Below are positions 1-9,394 of a stretch of 64,000 nt of DNA, one piece after another (the stretch's first letter is position 1; every line of letters starts with the position of its first letter). The notes below the pieces were generated by a model. The model had not been told where the DNA came from. It did not search any database and saw nothing but the letters and a program-made list of their open reading frames with translations. A program made the position numbers and the translations under genes. The stretch comes from an uncultured Pseudomonadales bacterium (GTDB taxonomy: Bacteria; Pseudomonadota; Gammaproteobacteria; Pseudomonadales; Cellvibrionaceae). The DNA is taken from contig CANKXO010000004.1 of assembly GCA_947487765.1 (NCBI GenBank), forward strand, positions 310,001-374,000, in the 5' to 3' direction.

Positions 1-1822
1 GATTGAAGTTGAAGCGATTGTTGTTGGCGATTTTCAGGAGGGTGGTCAGTTAAGTGGTTTTTATCTTCAAGAAGAGGTTCAAGATCAAGATGATTCTTCG
101 GTAACATCTGAAGGCTTGTTCGTTTTTGCTGGCACCAGTCTCGTCGATGTATCTGTCGGTGACCGTGTGCGTATTGCGGGGACGGCATCGGAAGCGTTTG
201 GTTTAACACAAGTTAACAATGTTTCTTCTGTTCAAGTATGTGATACAGGCTTAAGTGCTGCTCCAACCACCATTGAATTTCCTGTCGCAACGGCAGACAG
301 CCTAGAAGCCGTTGAAGGCATGTTGATCACTATCCCCCAAACGATGGTCGCGACCGAAAATTTCAACCTAGGTCGTTTTCATGAAGTTGTAATAGCGTCT
401 GAGCGTTTGTTTCAGCCCACTCATGTGGTTGCACCAGGTGCCAGCGCTTTAGCAGCTCAGGCCAGCAATAATTTAAAACGTGTAATACTTGACGATGGTA
501 GTACACAGCAAAATCCTGAGGTAGTGTCTTACCCTGCACCTGAGTTAAATGCATTTAATTCCTTGCGCAGTGGCGATACTATTGCAGGTGTAACGGGGAT
601 TATGAGCTATGGATTTGGTTCATATCGTATTCAACCTACAGAAACACCTAACTTTATTACAGCGAATTTGCGTACTAGTGAACCTGAAATTTCTTCAGCG
701 GGTAACCTTAAAGTTGCTTCATTTAATGTGTTAAATTACTTTAATGGTGATGGTCAGGGTGGAGGTTTTCCAACTCCACGTGGTGCAGATACGCCAGAAG
801 AATTTGAGCGGCAGCGTGCAAAAATTATCAATGCATTATTGGCAATTGATGCAGATATTGTCGGTTTAATTGAAATTGAGAATGATGGTTATGGGCCTAA
901 TAGTGCTATTCAGGATTTAGTCAAAGGGTTAAATGATGTCCTTGCATTGAGTGGTCAAGTTTATAATGTCGTTGATCCTGGTGTTGCCCAGATAGGAACA
1001 GACGCCATCGCCGTTGGTTTTATTTATAAAGCAGATCGCGTTGAGACGATTGGTAATGCGGCTATTCTAAATTCTTCTGTTGATAGTCGTTTTCTCGATA
1101 CTAAAAACCGTCCAGCATTAGCGCAAACGTTTAAGTCTCTGGATAGTCAAGGCGTTATTACCCTTGCAGTTAATCACTTTAAATCAAAAGGTTCATCGTG
1201 TAATGACGTTAATGACCCTAATCAAAATGATGGTCAGGGTAACTGTAATGGAACACGTACTTTGGCGGCAGAAGCGTTAGTGGATTGGTTGGCAACTAAT
1301 CCTACGGGTACAAATGATACTGATGTGATGATTATTGGTGATTTGAATGCTTATGCGAAAGAAGATCCAATTACAGCATTGAACAATGCAGGTTATAACG
1401 ACCTTATCAATTCTGTTCTTGGTCAAAAAGCCTATTCATTTGTATTTGGTGGCCAATTTGGTTATCTCGATTATGCGATGGCAAATGCCTCATTACAGCC
1501 ACAAATTGTTGATGTTGCCGAATGGCATATTAACTCCGATGAGCCTCGTATACTCGATTACAATGAAGAGTTCAAGTCATCGCAGCAGTTGATAGATTGG
1601 TATTCGCCAGAGCCATATCGCGCATCTGATCATGACCCTGTAATCGTTAAAGTGGATTTACTTTCTGATTTAGTAGGTGATTTTAATGGTAACGGTGTTT
1701 TGGATAATGATGATCTTGACCAATTAAATGTAGCGCTTGAAGGCGGCTTTAATCCTATATTTGATTTGAATGGTGATGGAGAGTTAAATAGTATAGATGT
1801 AAATATTTGGTTGGATAACTGA
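1..1822 (+). CDS. Secreted ExeM/NucH-type endonuclease, 5'-truncated, with dockerin-like tail
   Basis: The reading frame is open from base 2, so the gene enters from outside the window and its signal peptide and start are missing. The first visible residues form an OB-fold-like segment ending in TSEGLFVF, typical of the N-terminal part of ExeM/NucH extracellular nucleases. An endonuclease/exonuclease/phosphatase domain follows: KVASFNVLNYF, the metal-binding Glu in LIEIEND, VNHFKSKGSSC, IIGDLNAY and the catalytic SDHDPV. The last 50 residues hold two Asp/Asn-rich loops, GDFNGNGVLDNDD and FDLNGDGELNSID, like the paired calcium loops of a type I dockerin. The protein probably degrades extracellular DNA. 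A strong terminator lies about 40 bp downstream. Family assignment is firm; the role of the tail is open. Confidence 0.88.
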   Translation, partial: IEVEAIVVGDFQEGGQLSGFYLQEEVQDQDDSSVTSEGLFVFAGTSLVDVSVGDRVRIAGTASEAFGLTQVNNVSSVQVCDTGLSAAPTTIEFPVATADSLEAVEGMLITIPQTMVATENFNLGRFHEVVIASERLFQPTHVVAPGASALAAQASNNLKRVILDDGSTQQNPEVVSYPAPELNAFNSLRSGDTIAGVTGIMSYGFGSYRIQPTETPNFITANLRTSEPEISSAGNLKVASFNVLNYFNGDGQGGGFPTPRGADTPEEFERQRAKIINALLAIDADIVGLIEIENDGYGPNSAIQDLVKGLNDVLALSGQVYNVVDPGVAQIGTDAIAVGFIYKADRVETIGNAAILNSSVDSRFLDTKNRPALAQTFKSLDSQGVITLAVNHFKSKGSSCNDVNDPNQNDGQGNCNGTRTLAAEALVDWLATNPTGTNDTDVMIIGDLNAYAKEDPITALNNAGYNDLINSVLGQKAYSFVFGGQFGYLDYAMANASLQPQIVDVAEWHINSDEPRILDYNEEFKSSQQLIDWYSPEPYRASDHDPVIVKVDLLSDLVGDFNGNGVLDNDDLDQLNVALEGGFNPIFDLNGDGELNSIDVNIWLDN

Positions 1823-1862
1823 TCGAATTTATTGTTAAAAATAATCATGATGGATAATATGT

Positions 1863-1896
1863 AATGGCTCAGAGCGAAAGCTCTAAGCCATTTTTT
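1863..1896 (+). terminator. Rho-independent terminator after the nuclease gene
   Basis: A 13-bp stem with one mismatch (arms 1863-1875 and 1880-1892) closes on a GAAA tetraloop and runs into a T tract at 1891-1896. The T tract is on the plus strand, so it serves the nuclease gene. The minus-strand lipoprotein gene converges on it from the right. Confidence 0.85.
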
Positions 1897-1907
1897 ATTC
1901 GTAGATG

Positions 1908-2450
1908 TTAACTAAAATCATCTCCATCACCAAATTCTTCTACTTTATAATAACGATTAAACGTAATGTCTCTAGGACGTATTTTTTTCTCAAGTAAGGC
2001 ATTTACGTCAAATAATATTTTGTCCAATATGATCAGTTGCTCTTTTCTCACAATTGATTCATTCAGCACATTCCCCCAGATATTCAAATGGCGTGTGTTG
2101 ATTACTCGATCACCTTTGCTCTTTGCCCATTCTGGAGAAACAATGCTGCCTAGTAACAAGGCTTTTTCTTTTGCCAGCTGACTATCGTCATGATTATCTA
2201 ATGTTTTGGATAATGCTTCAGTTGATTTTATCCAGCCTCGTGCATAAAGCTCCCAGCCAAAATAAAAGCGATGTATCCATATTAGGTAATCATTTTGGCT
2301 TAGAATGTCTTTATCGGTGACATTTGCTTCATAGTAGTCAATAAAGTAAGGGCGAGGAGGGATATCTTGATGCCAATCGCTGGTTGGTTTTATAGTGGCG
2401 CAGGATGTTAGGAAAGCTAAAGTGAAAATAAAGAAGAATGTCAATTTCAT
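1908..2450 (-). CDS. Putative lipoprotein of unknown function
   Basis: This 180-residue protein starts with a lipoprotein signal peptide: Lys at 3, a Phe-rich hydrophobic core, and the lipobox LTSC with the acylated Cys at 17. The mature part is mixed charged and aromatic (WIHRFYFGWELYARGW) with no domain I recognise. Helices around residues 45-130 look likely. It stands alone on the minus strand, convergent with the nuclease gene and downstream of a decayed GGDEF gene. Export and lipidation are well supported; function is unknown. Confidence 0.7.
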   Translation of the reverse strand: MKLTFFFIFTLAFLTSCATIKPTSDWHQDIPPRPYFIDYYEANVTDKDILSQNDYLIWIHRFYFGWELYARGWIKSTEALSKTLDNHDDSQLAKEKALLLGSIVSPEWAKSKGDRVINTRHLNIWGNVLNESIVRKEQLIILDKILFDVNALLEKKIRPRDITFNRYYKVEEFGDGDDFS

Positions 2451-2511
2451 AGCGTATCTATAGTGTCATGTTTTGATGACGGTTGTATTAATAAATAAAG
2501 GAAAACAGTCT

Positions 2512-2914
2512 TTATGAGAGCGGGATGATTTGTGCCTTTTTGGACTTTTTTTGTTCGTACATTATAGCGCCAGATTTTTCGATTACATGATTTAGCCCTT
2601 TTGTTGGGTTGCGAATGGCAAGGCCAACGGAGGCATCAATTTTATAGGATGTTAGCTCGTAAAGTATACTTTCTAATAAGGCGCTAGCACTATTTTTATA
2701 GCACTCAAATGCGATAATTCCAAATTCATCGCCGCCAATGTGTGAAATTATATCCGTCCCTCATTAATGCCTTTCTTAAGCTTTGTACTGTCTTTTTGAT
2801 GATATCATCATCTTTTGTATGGCCTTTGCAATCGTTAATTTGTTTCAAATTATCGAGATCAAGGATAATGGCGCAAAGAGGGGTTCCGTAGCGCCTAGCC
2901 CGTTCTTCTTTCAA
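2512..2914 (-). pseudogene. Decayed GGDEF diguanylate cyclase fragment
   Basis: Two overlapping minus-strand frames together rebuild much of a GGDEF domain. The first (2726-2914) reads ARRYGTPLCAIILDLDNLKQ, the usual N-terminal half. The second, shifted near 2740-2760, reads ISHIGGDEFGIIAFE, then DASVGLAI, and ends at the stop at 2512-2514. No single frame covers both, so a frameshift has split the gene. A stop codon also lies just upstream of the TTG at 2914, and the segment that normally begins a GGDEF domain (the LTG-NR region) is missing or scrambled. The GGDEF motif itself is intact, so the loss may be fairly recent. Confidence 0.8.
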
Positions 2915-3029
2915 TGTAACAGCCTATTCTTGGGCACTTCGATATGGCAGTTTTATGTAATATAGGCTAACAGGAGAGCTTTGTCTTTAAAAGCGATTGG
3001 CTTATCGTGTTAATATCTACATCCTCTAA

Positions 3030-3662
3030 ATGCTTATAGATAAGGAAAAGCCATTGTCGGTTCCAGAAATATTGAATTTCGATGATTTTTGTAATTTATT
3101 GATGCCATTTGGAGCGCTAAATAGCCCTTCCGAATTGCATGGTTTATTGTGTGGTAAATTATGTGGTGGTGCATCACTATCAACGGCGCAGTGGCTGACA
3201 GCGGCGTGGGATCTGTTAGATATTACTGGGCAGCCGAATGCTGAAATAGAGCAGCCGGTGATGACTATGTATACAGTAACCCAAGAGCAATTAAGCTCTG
3301 GTGATTATGATCTTCAGCCATTTCTCCCTGACGATGACTCCGATATGGAGCAGCGTACCCAAGCGTTATCGCAGTGGTGCCATGGTTTTTTGACAGGATT
3401 TGGCAGTGCGGGTATCGATCCAAATGCTGAGTTCTCAAGCGATCAAGCGGGTTCTTTGCGAGATCTTGCTGCTATTGTTCAAGTGACAATAGATGATGAT
3501 ATTGATAGGGATGAGGATGAGCAAGAAGGTGACTTTCTTGAATTGGTGGAATATGTGCGTATCGTTGCGATGAATTTCTATGAAGATAACTTGCAGGATG
3601 CCGAAGATAAAAAAGCTAAAAAACCATCCACTGATTCAAAATCTTCGAAAACGGTCCATTAA
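3030..3662 (+). CDS. ygfB: UPF0149/YgfB family protein
   Basis: The 210-residue protein shows the YgfB/YecA hallmarks: ELHGLLCGKLCGG near residues 36-48, WCHGFLTGFG in the middle, and an acidic DRDEDEQEGDF stretch before LVEYVRIVAM. E. coli YgfB aligns by eye along its length and also lies directly upstream of pepP, so the gene order supports the call. It has a longer C-terminal Lys/Ser tail than E. coli YgfB. The start at 3030 is the first in-frame ATG; a later start is possible because no clear ribosome binding site is visible. It likely opens the operon pepP-ubiH-ubiI. The biochemical role of the family is not settled. Confidence 0.85.
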   Translation: MLIDKEKPLSVPEILNFDDFCNLLMPFGALNSPSELHGLLCGKLCGGASLSTAQWLTAAWDLLDITGQPNAEIEQPVMTMYTVTQEQLSSGDYDLQPFLPDDDSDMEQRTQALSQWCHGFLTGFGSAGIDPNAEFSSDQAGSLRDLAAIVQVTIDDDIDRDEDEQEGDFLELVEYVRIVAMNFYEDNLQDAEDKKAKKPSTDSKSSKTVH

Positions 3663-3703
3663 ACAAACTGTCTATTTAATCGATATTAATTATTAAGCGT
3701 AAT

Positions 3704-5038
3704 ATGCCTAAAGTGACGTCAACTATCAGTAAAAAAGAATTTTCCCGCCGCCGCAAGATGTTAATGGCTCATATGGAGCCTAATAGTATCGCTATCTTGC
3801 CGTCATCGACTGAAAAAATTCGCAATAGAGATGCGGATTACCCCTTTCGCCAAGACAGTGACTTCCAGTATTTAAGCGGCTTCCCTGAACCAGAATCAGT
3901 ATTGGTGCTGATTCCTGGCCGTGAGCATGGTGAAACTATCTTGTTTTGCCGTGAGAAGGATCGAGACCGAGAGATTTGGGATGGTTATCGTGCGGGGCCG
4001 GAAGGTGCCTGTAGTACTTATCAGGCAGATGATGCTTTTCCAATAAATGATATTGATGATATTTTGCCTGGCCTAATCGAAGGGCGTGAGCGAGTGTATT
4101 ACTCCATGGGGCGTGATCAACAGTTTGATCAAAAAGTGATGGGTTGGGTAAATGCTATACGTGCTCAAGTGCGTTCTGGAGCAACTCCTCCTGGCGAATT
4201 TTTGAATTTAGACCATTTGTTACATGATCAGCGCCTGTTTAAGCAGGCAGCAGAAGTGCGGATCATGAAAAAAGCCGCAGAAATCTCTGCAGAAGCTCAT
4301 TGTCATGCGATGAAAGTGTGTCAGCCGGGTATGTATGAGTATGAACTTGAGGCTGAGTTGCTTCATACTTTTGTTAAAGCGGGAGCTCGCCATCCTGCGT
4401 ATAACTCTATCGTAGGAAGTGGGAAGAATGCGTGTATTCTTCACTACATTGAAAATACTCGGCAGATGAAAGCGGGCGACTTGGTATTGATTGATGCGGG
4501 TTGTGAATTGGAGCATTACGCGTCTGATATTACTCGTACCTTTCCGGTATCAGGAAAGTTCTCGGCAGAACAGAAAGCTATCTACCAACTTGTACTGGAT
4601 GCGCAAGCAGCAGCCATTGCTGTTATCAAGCCAGGCAAGCATTGGAACGATCCGCATGAGGTTTCGGTTCGAGTTATTACAGAAGGCCTTGCTGATTTAG
4701 GTTTATTAAAAGGCGATGTCGATGATTTAATTGTAGAAGAAAAATATAAGCAATTTTATATGCATCGTATTGGACATTGGTTGGGTATGGATGTGCATGA
4801 TGTCGGTGATTATAAAATTGAAGGTGAATGGCGAGTACTGGAATCTGGAATGGTCATGACTGTTGAGCCAGGCATTTATATCTCGCCTGATGATAAAACG
4901 GTTGCTAAAAAATGGAGAGGCATTGGTGTGCGTATTGAAGATGATGTCGTTATTACAAAAGCCGGTTGTGAAGTGCTATCTGGTGGTGTGCCTAAAGAGA
5001 TTAAAGATATCGAAAAATTAATGAGAAAGAAAAAATAA
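3704..5038 (+). CDS. pepP: Xaa-Pro aminopeptidase (M24B)
   Basis: This 444-residue cytoplasmic metallopeptidase releases N-terminal residues that precede proline. The N-terminal domain carries the family signature YPFRQDSDFQYLSGFPEP. The pita-bread catalytic domain shows the five metal ligands in order: the two Asp of DAGCELEHYASDITRTFP, His in HRIGHWLGMDVHD, Glu in TVEPGIYI, and Glu in GVRIEDDVVIT. Length equals E. coli PepP (about 441). It sits 41 bp after the ygfB-family gene and 29 bp before ubiH, the conserved gammaproteobacterial order. Nothing is missing. Confidence 0.96.
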   Translation: MPKVTSTISKKEFSRRRKMLMAHMEPNSIAILPSSTEKIRNRDADYPFRQDSDFQYLSGFPEPESVLVLIPGREHGETILFCREKDRDREIWDGYRAGPEGACSTYQADDAFPINDIDDILPGLIEGRERVYYSMGRDQQFDQKVMGWVNAIRAQVRSGATPPGEFLNLDHLLHDQRLFKQAAEVRIMKKAAEISAEAHCHAMKVCQPGMYEYELEAELLHTFVKAGARHPAYNSIVGSGKNACILHYIENTRQMKAGDLVLIDAGCELEHYASDITRTFPVSGKFSAEQKAIYQLVLDAQAAAIAVIKPGKHWNDPHEVSVRVITEGLADLGLLKGDVDDLIVEEKYKQFYMHRIGHWLGMDVHDVGDYKIEGEWRVLESGMVMTVEPGIYISPDDKTVAKKWRGIGVRIEDDVVITKAGCEVLSGGVPKEIKDIEKLMRKKK

Positions 5039-5067
5039 CAATGATTATTTTTATACTTCAATAATCT

Positions 5068-6318
5068 ATGAAAAAAAATAAACAACAGAATATTGTTATT
5101 GTTGGTGGTGGCATGGTTGGCATCAGCCTAGCACTTTTGTTGTCAAAAAAATTACTTGAAAAAGAAATTGATCATTATTCAGTGACGCTCGTTGAAAAAT
5201 TCGCGTTCCCCGAAACACCAAAACAATCCATGTTTCAGCCTAGTTTTGATGATCGTTCCACCGCAATCAGTGCTGGTAGTGCCGCTATATTGAAGCAGCT
5301 TGATTGTTGGCCATTGCTGAATGATCATGCAGAGCGAATACAAACCGTTCATGTTTCGGATCGAGGCCATTTTGGTGGTACCTGTCTAGATGCGAATAAC
5401 TACGATGTCGATGCTGTGGGGTACGTGATTGAGAATCGCTGGTTAGGCCATGTTCTATGGCAACAATTGCAGGGCACGAATATACAATGCCTAGCACCTT
5501 CAACAGTTAAGCAATGCCTACCAAAAAAAGAGGGTTACCAGCTAACCATAGAGTCTAATCCTGATGAAATGAAGCTGAATGCAGATTTGCTCATTATTGC
5601 TGACGGTGCTGATTCTGCACTACGCCAGTCTCTGGGTATCGATACGAGTACAACGCATTATGGTCAATCAGCATTAATTGCCAATATATCATTAGAAAAG
5701 CCACACAATAATATTGCTTATGAGCGCTTTACCGACGAAGGTCCTATTGCTCTTTTGCCTTTATCTCAAGTTCATGATGAGCATAAGGTTATTAATAGGG
5801 CATCATTAGTTTGGACGCTAAGCAATGAAAAAAGTACTAGTGTGTTAGATATGAGTGAGCCAGAACTGTTAGAAGCATTGCATAATCGTTTTGGTTATCG
5901 CGCAGGAAAAATAACAGGAATTGGTAAAAAGGCCATTTATCCGTTAAAGCTTATTCAGGCAAGAGAGCAGGTGCGATCTCACCTAGTTGTTGTTGGGAAT
6001 GCTGCCCACTTTCTTCATCCTGTTGCTGGTCAGGGGTTTAACCTTGCCCTGCGGGATTGTCAGATGTTAACGGACTGCTTACAAGTGGCTCAAGCACAAG
6101 AGCAGCCTTTGGGCACTTATTCGGTATTGAAGCATTACCTACAGAGGCAGGAGTTCGACCAGCAATTAACCATTGGTCTGACGGACAGCTTGGTAAAAAC
6201 ATTTTCCTCGAGTAAATTGCCTCAGGCGGTCTTGCGTCAGCTAGGTTTGATGAGTTTGAATACTTTACCTACAGCCAAAAACCTATTTGCTGAGCAGATG
6301 ATGGGTATGAGCGTATGA
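5068..6318 (+). CDS. ubiH: 2-octaprenyl-6-methoxyphenol hydroxylase UbiH
   Basis: This is a 416-residue FAD-dependent monooxygenase of aerobic ubiquinone biosynthesis. The N-terminal dinucleotide fold is IVIVGGGMVGISLAL (residues about 9-23). DDRSTAIS follows, then the second FAD motif GNAAHFLHPVAGQGFNLALRD near residue 310. The GNAAH variant, in place of GDAAH, is characteristic of UbiH within the UbiH/UbiI/UbiF group. It lies between pepP and ubiI with short gaps, as in E. coli. The ATG at 5068 follows pepP by 29 bp. Confidence 0.93.
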   Translation: MKKNKQQNIVIVGGGMVGISLALLLSKKLLEKEIDHYSVTLVEKFAFPETPKQSMFQPSFDDRSTAISAGSAAILKQLDCWPLLNDHAERIQTVHVSDRGHFGGTCLDANNYDVDAVGYVIENRWLGHVLWQQLQGTNIQCLAPSTVKQCLPKKEGYQLTIESNPDEMKLNADLLIIADGADSALRQSLGIDTSTTHYGQSALIANISLEKPHNNIAYERFTDEGPIALLPLSQVHDEHKVINRASLVWTLSNEKSTSVLDMSEPELLEALHNRFGYRAGKITGIGKKAIYPLKLIQAREQVRSHLVVVGNAAHFLHPVAGQGFNLALRDCQMLTDCLQVAQAQEQPLGTYSVLKHYLQRQEFDQQLTIGLTDSLVKTFSSSKLPQAVLRQLGLMSLNTLPTAKNLFAEQMMGMSV

Positions 6319-6334
6319 TGATGTTGTCTATTTT

Positions 6335-7573
6335 ATGAATATGAAAAATCATTATGATATAGCCATTATTGGCGCCGGCTTGGTTGGTGCAACAATGGCA
6401 GCAGCGATCGCTAATGAGCCGGCGAACCAGCATCTGAATATTGTTGTAATTGATCAGGGAAATGAGCCAGTATTGCCAGATTTACAGACCGAGCCTCCTG
6501 TTTTTGATGCTCGGGTTGTCGCATTAACCCATGCGTCAATTGAGCTAATGCAATCTATTGGTGCCTGGTCAACAATACTTGAGCAACGAGCCTGTCATTA
6601 TCGTTATATGAGGGTGTGGGATGACGAAGGCACAGCAGAGATTAATTTTGATGCCAATGAATTACAGCAGGATTCGCTTGGTGTTATCGTAGAGAATCGA
6701 ATTTTATTGTGTGCAGTATTAGCTTCTCTTAAAAACTTCGATAATGTAACCCTTATTCGGCAGCAATCGATAGATGGCTTAGAAAATATAGATGCTCAAG
6801 ATAAGCAAGAAGAAAAAATAAAACAACTGATATTATCCGATGGTAGTCGTGTGCAAGCATGCTTGATCATCGCTGCTGATGGTGCGCATTCGCGGATACG
6901 TGAACTAGCAGGAATAGCAACTCGTTCATGGAGTTATGACCAAAAGGCGATAGTAACAACGGTTAAATCTGAGCAGTCGCATCAATTTACAGCATGGCAA
7001 AATTTTTTGACAACGGGGCCTTTAGCATTCCTTCCGCTAGATGACGCTTCTGAGCGGTATTGCTCTATCGTTTGGTCGGTTGATAGCAAGAGAGCCGATG
7101 AATTAATGCAATTGGGCGATGTAGAGTTTATGTCGGCCTTGGGGATGTCATTTGAAAATAGGTTGGGGCAAATAGAGTCGATTGATAAGCGCTTTTGCTT
7201 TCCTCTCATGCAACGTCATGTGGTTGATTATATTGCTCCCCAGCTTGCATTGGTGGGCGATGCAGCGCACACTATTCACCCCCTTGCCGGGCAGGGGGTG
7301 AACTTGGGATTGCTGGACGCACAGGCATTAGCTGCGGAGATTACCCGGTCATCGAAACGCAGCTTGTCATTGGCTGATGAATCTATACTCCGCCGTTATC
7401 AGCGGGAGAGAAAGCGACATAATCTTGAGCTTATGCTATTGATGGAAGGTTTTAAACGCTTGTTTGGTAGCCGTAATCTTGCGGCGCGTTGGTTACGTAA
7501 CAGCGGTATAAGGAAAATCGATAGTATTAAACCAGTTAAAAAATGGTTGGCAAAGCAAGCAATGAGAATTTGA
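6335..7573 (+). CDS. ubiI: Ubiquinone biosynthesis hydroxylase UbiI/VisC
   Basis: This 412-residue flavin monooxygenase is a paralogue of the preceding gene and likely hydroxylates C5 of the ubiquinone ring. Motifs are IAIIGAGLVGATMAA near the N terminus, FDARVVALTHAS, and GDAAHTIHPLAGQGVNLGLLD near residue 305. The C-terminal MLLMEGFKRLFG helix is typical of UbiI/VisC and UbiF. It begins 16 bp after ubiH and closes the operon. UbiF is the main alternative by sequence, but position after ubiH favours UbiI. Confidence 0.9.
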   Translation: MNMKNHYDIAIIGAGLVGATMAAAIANEPANQHLNIVVIDQGNEPVLPDLQTEPPVFDARVVALTHASIELMQSIGAWSTILEQRACHYRYMRVWDDEGTAEINFDANELQQDSLGVIVENRILLCAVLASLKNFDNVTLIRQQSIDGLENIDAQDKQEEKIKQLILSDGSRVQACLIIAADGAHSRIRELAGIATRSWSYDQKAIVTTVKSEQSHQFTAWQNFLTTGPLAFLPLDDASERYCSIVWSVDSKRADELMQLGDVEFMSALGMSFENRLGQIESIDKRFCFPLMQRHVVDYIAPQLALVGDAAHTIHPLAGQGVNLGLLDAQALAAEITRSSKRSLSLADESILRRYQRERKRHNLELMLLMEGFKRLFGSRNLAARWLRNSGIRKIDSIKPVKKWLAKQAMRI

Positions 7574-7677
7574 TTGTAGCTTTTGTTTTTATAATAATAA
7601 TATGATTACTGTTAGTGTAATTTTTTAATTACCCTAATTAAGTGGATAATTAAAAATATTGAACCACGAGAAAATAC

Positions 7678-9369
7678 ATGGCAATTGACCCCAATGAAAA
7701 AAAAGCGCAATCAGTGCGTCGAGCTTTAGTGCTCTTGCTTGTTGGTTTGCAGTTGGCTACGGTTTTATTGATCTTATTTATTACTCATTTTTCTTCCAGC
7801 CGAGATATTAATGAGCAAATTTCTATCCTTATTCAAAACGCGCTAAATGAATCTAAAGAACATACGCAAGGTTTTTTGGAACCAGCCTATCGAATTACGC
7901 AGAGTAGCTCCGAACTCCTTACAAAAAATATTATTGATGTCACTGATAATCAAAAAATAGAAGCCTACTTTTTAAGCCAGCTGGAAAATAACCCTGAAAT
8001 GACTGGCATTTATATTGCCAGTGTCGAAGGAGGGTTTCATTTTGTTACTCGAGATAGCCGTCAATTTGAACAAAAAGGCTATATGACCAAAATTATTGAT
8101 GCGCAAGATCCAGGCAAAGCATCATTCTTTTTTCGTGATGAGTCTTTATCTGTCATAGAAACTCATCTCGACCAGGCCGATCAATATAAAGCATTAGATC
8201 GACTATGGTACAAGCAGGCTGTGGCCCAAGACGGGTTGATATGGACTGAGCCTTATATATTCTATACATCAAATAAACCCGGTATTACCGTTGCTTCTCC
8301 CTATTATAATGCCTCAAAAAAACTAGCTGGTGTTATTGGTATTGATATCGAGCTGACAAGTTTATCAATGTTTTTGGCAAAACTTAAAGTTTATGGTTCG
8401 ATTTCAGTATCTATGGTGTCGGGTTCAGGAAATTTTGTCGCAACTCCTTCATTAAGTTCTAAAAGTTTGGCGTTAGAATCTTTAGATGTTGCTTCCGCAA
8501 GTGAAAAAGACTTTACCGTTGAGAAGAAAGCAGTTAACCATTTTCTGCAACACTCTGAGCAAGACCTCCCTACTTCGTTCTCCAGTAAATTTGTTCATGA
8601 GGGTAGTAACTATGCTATTCGCTATGAGCCTTTTCTATTGAAAGGTGGCCCCGAGTGGGTTATTGGAGCTTATGCGCCACAGAATACATTCCTTTCAAAA
8701 ATTCGCGCAGGCGAAACAAGAAACACAATGATTGCATTGGGTATCTTGATATTGTCATTATTAGTAGGGTGGGTTCTTATTACAAAAGCATGGCGTCCGT
8801 TCGAACACTTTTTTCATGATGTTATTACAGACCAGTTAACAGGTTTGTTTAACCGTCGGTTTTTAGAAAATGTAGGTTCACGAATGTATATTCGCCTGCT
8901 TCGAGACCAACATGAGGCGATATCTATTGCTGTTATCGATCTTGATTTTTTTAGGAAGACAAATCTTGAATTTGGCAATACTATTGGAAATCATGTTTTA
9001 ATTGCTTTCGCAGATTTTATGAAAAAAATGCTGCGTCCAGAAGATATTATTACTCGTTATAGTGGTGATACTTTTGTGGTTATTTTTCCTGGTATGGAAA
9101 ATGAACGTGCAATTAAAGTTGTAGATCGCATGCGTAAACAGTTGGATGCCTGGCCATTGTCAGTCGATGATCTATTGGTGCGTTTATCTTTTAGTGCGGG
9201 AATTGAAACGATTGATGAGAATAACCGGGTTGAAGATGCCGCGTTCTCTGATTTTATCGACGTTGCTATGAGAGCAATGAAGACGGCAAAAGCAAATGGG
9301 AGAGACTGTGTTGTATCAGCTAACGAAAAGGATTACCAATTGGAAGGAGCAGAAGAGGTGCTATCTTAA
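7678..9369 (+). CDS. Cache-domain membrane protein with degenerate GGDEF (SGDTF)
   Basis: The protein has 563 residues. A transmembrane segment (about 20-43) is followed by a long periplasmic region (about 45-345) with Cache-type features such as WTEPYIFYTSNKPGITVASPY. A second membrane segment (about 350-368) leads to a cytoplasmic GGDEF domain starting at DQLTGLFNRRFLE. The signature motif at residues 462-466 is SGDTF, so the first Gly and the catalytic Glu are both changed. The metal-binding Asp in IDLDFF and the later ASAGIE-like region are kept. It is therefore probably not an active cyclase and may act as a GTP- or c-di-GMP-binding sensor. It stands alone after ubiI. Confidence 0.85.
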   Translation: MAIDPNEKKAQSVRRALVLLLVGLQLATVLLILFITHFSSSRDINEQISILIQNALNESKEHTQGFLEPAYRITQSSSELLTKNIIDVTDNQKIEAYFLSQLENNPEMTGIYIASVEGGFHFVTRDSRQFEQKGYMTKIIDAQDPGKASFFFRDESLSVIETHLDQADQYKALDRLWYKQAVAQDGLIWTEPYIFYTSNKPGITVASPYYNASKKLAGVIGIDIELTSLSMFLAKLKVYGSISVSMVSGSGNFVATPSLSSKSLALESLDVASASEKDFTVEKKAVNHFLQHSEQDLPTSFSSKFVHEGSNYAIRYEPFLLKGGPEWVIGAYAPQNTFLSKIRAGETRNTMIALGILILSLLVGWVLITKAWRPFEHFFHDVITDQLTGLFNRRFLENVGSRMYIRLLRDQHEAISIAVIDLDFFRKTNLEFGNTIGNHVLIAFADFMKKMLRPEDIITRYSGDTFVVIFPGMENERAIKVVDRMRKQLDAWPLSVDDLLVRLSFSAGIETIDENNRVEDAAFSDFIDVAMRAMKTAKANGRDCVVSANEKDYQLEGAEEVLS

Positions 9370-9394
9370 CAGGCTCTATGTCTATAGATAAATA

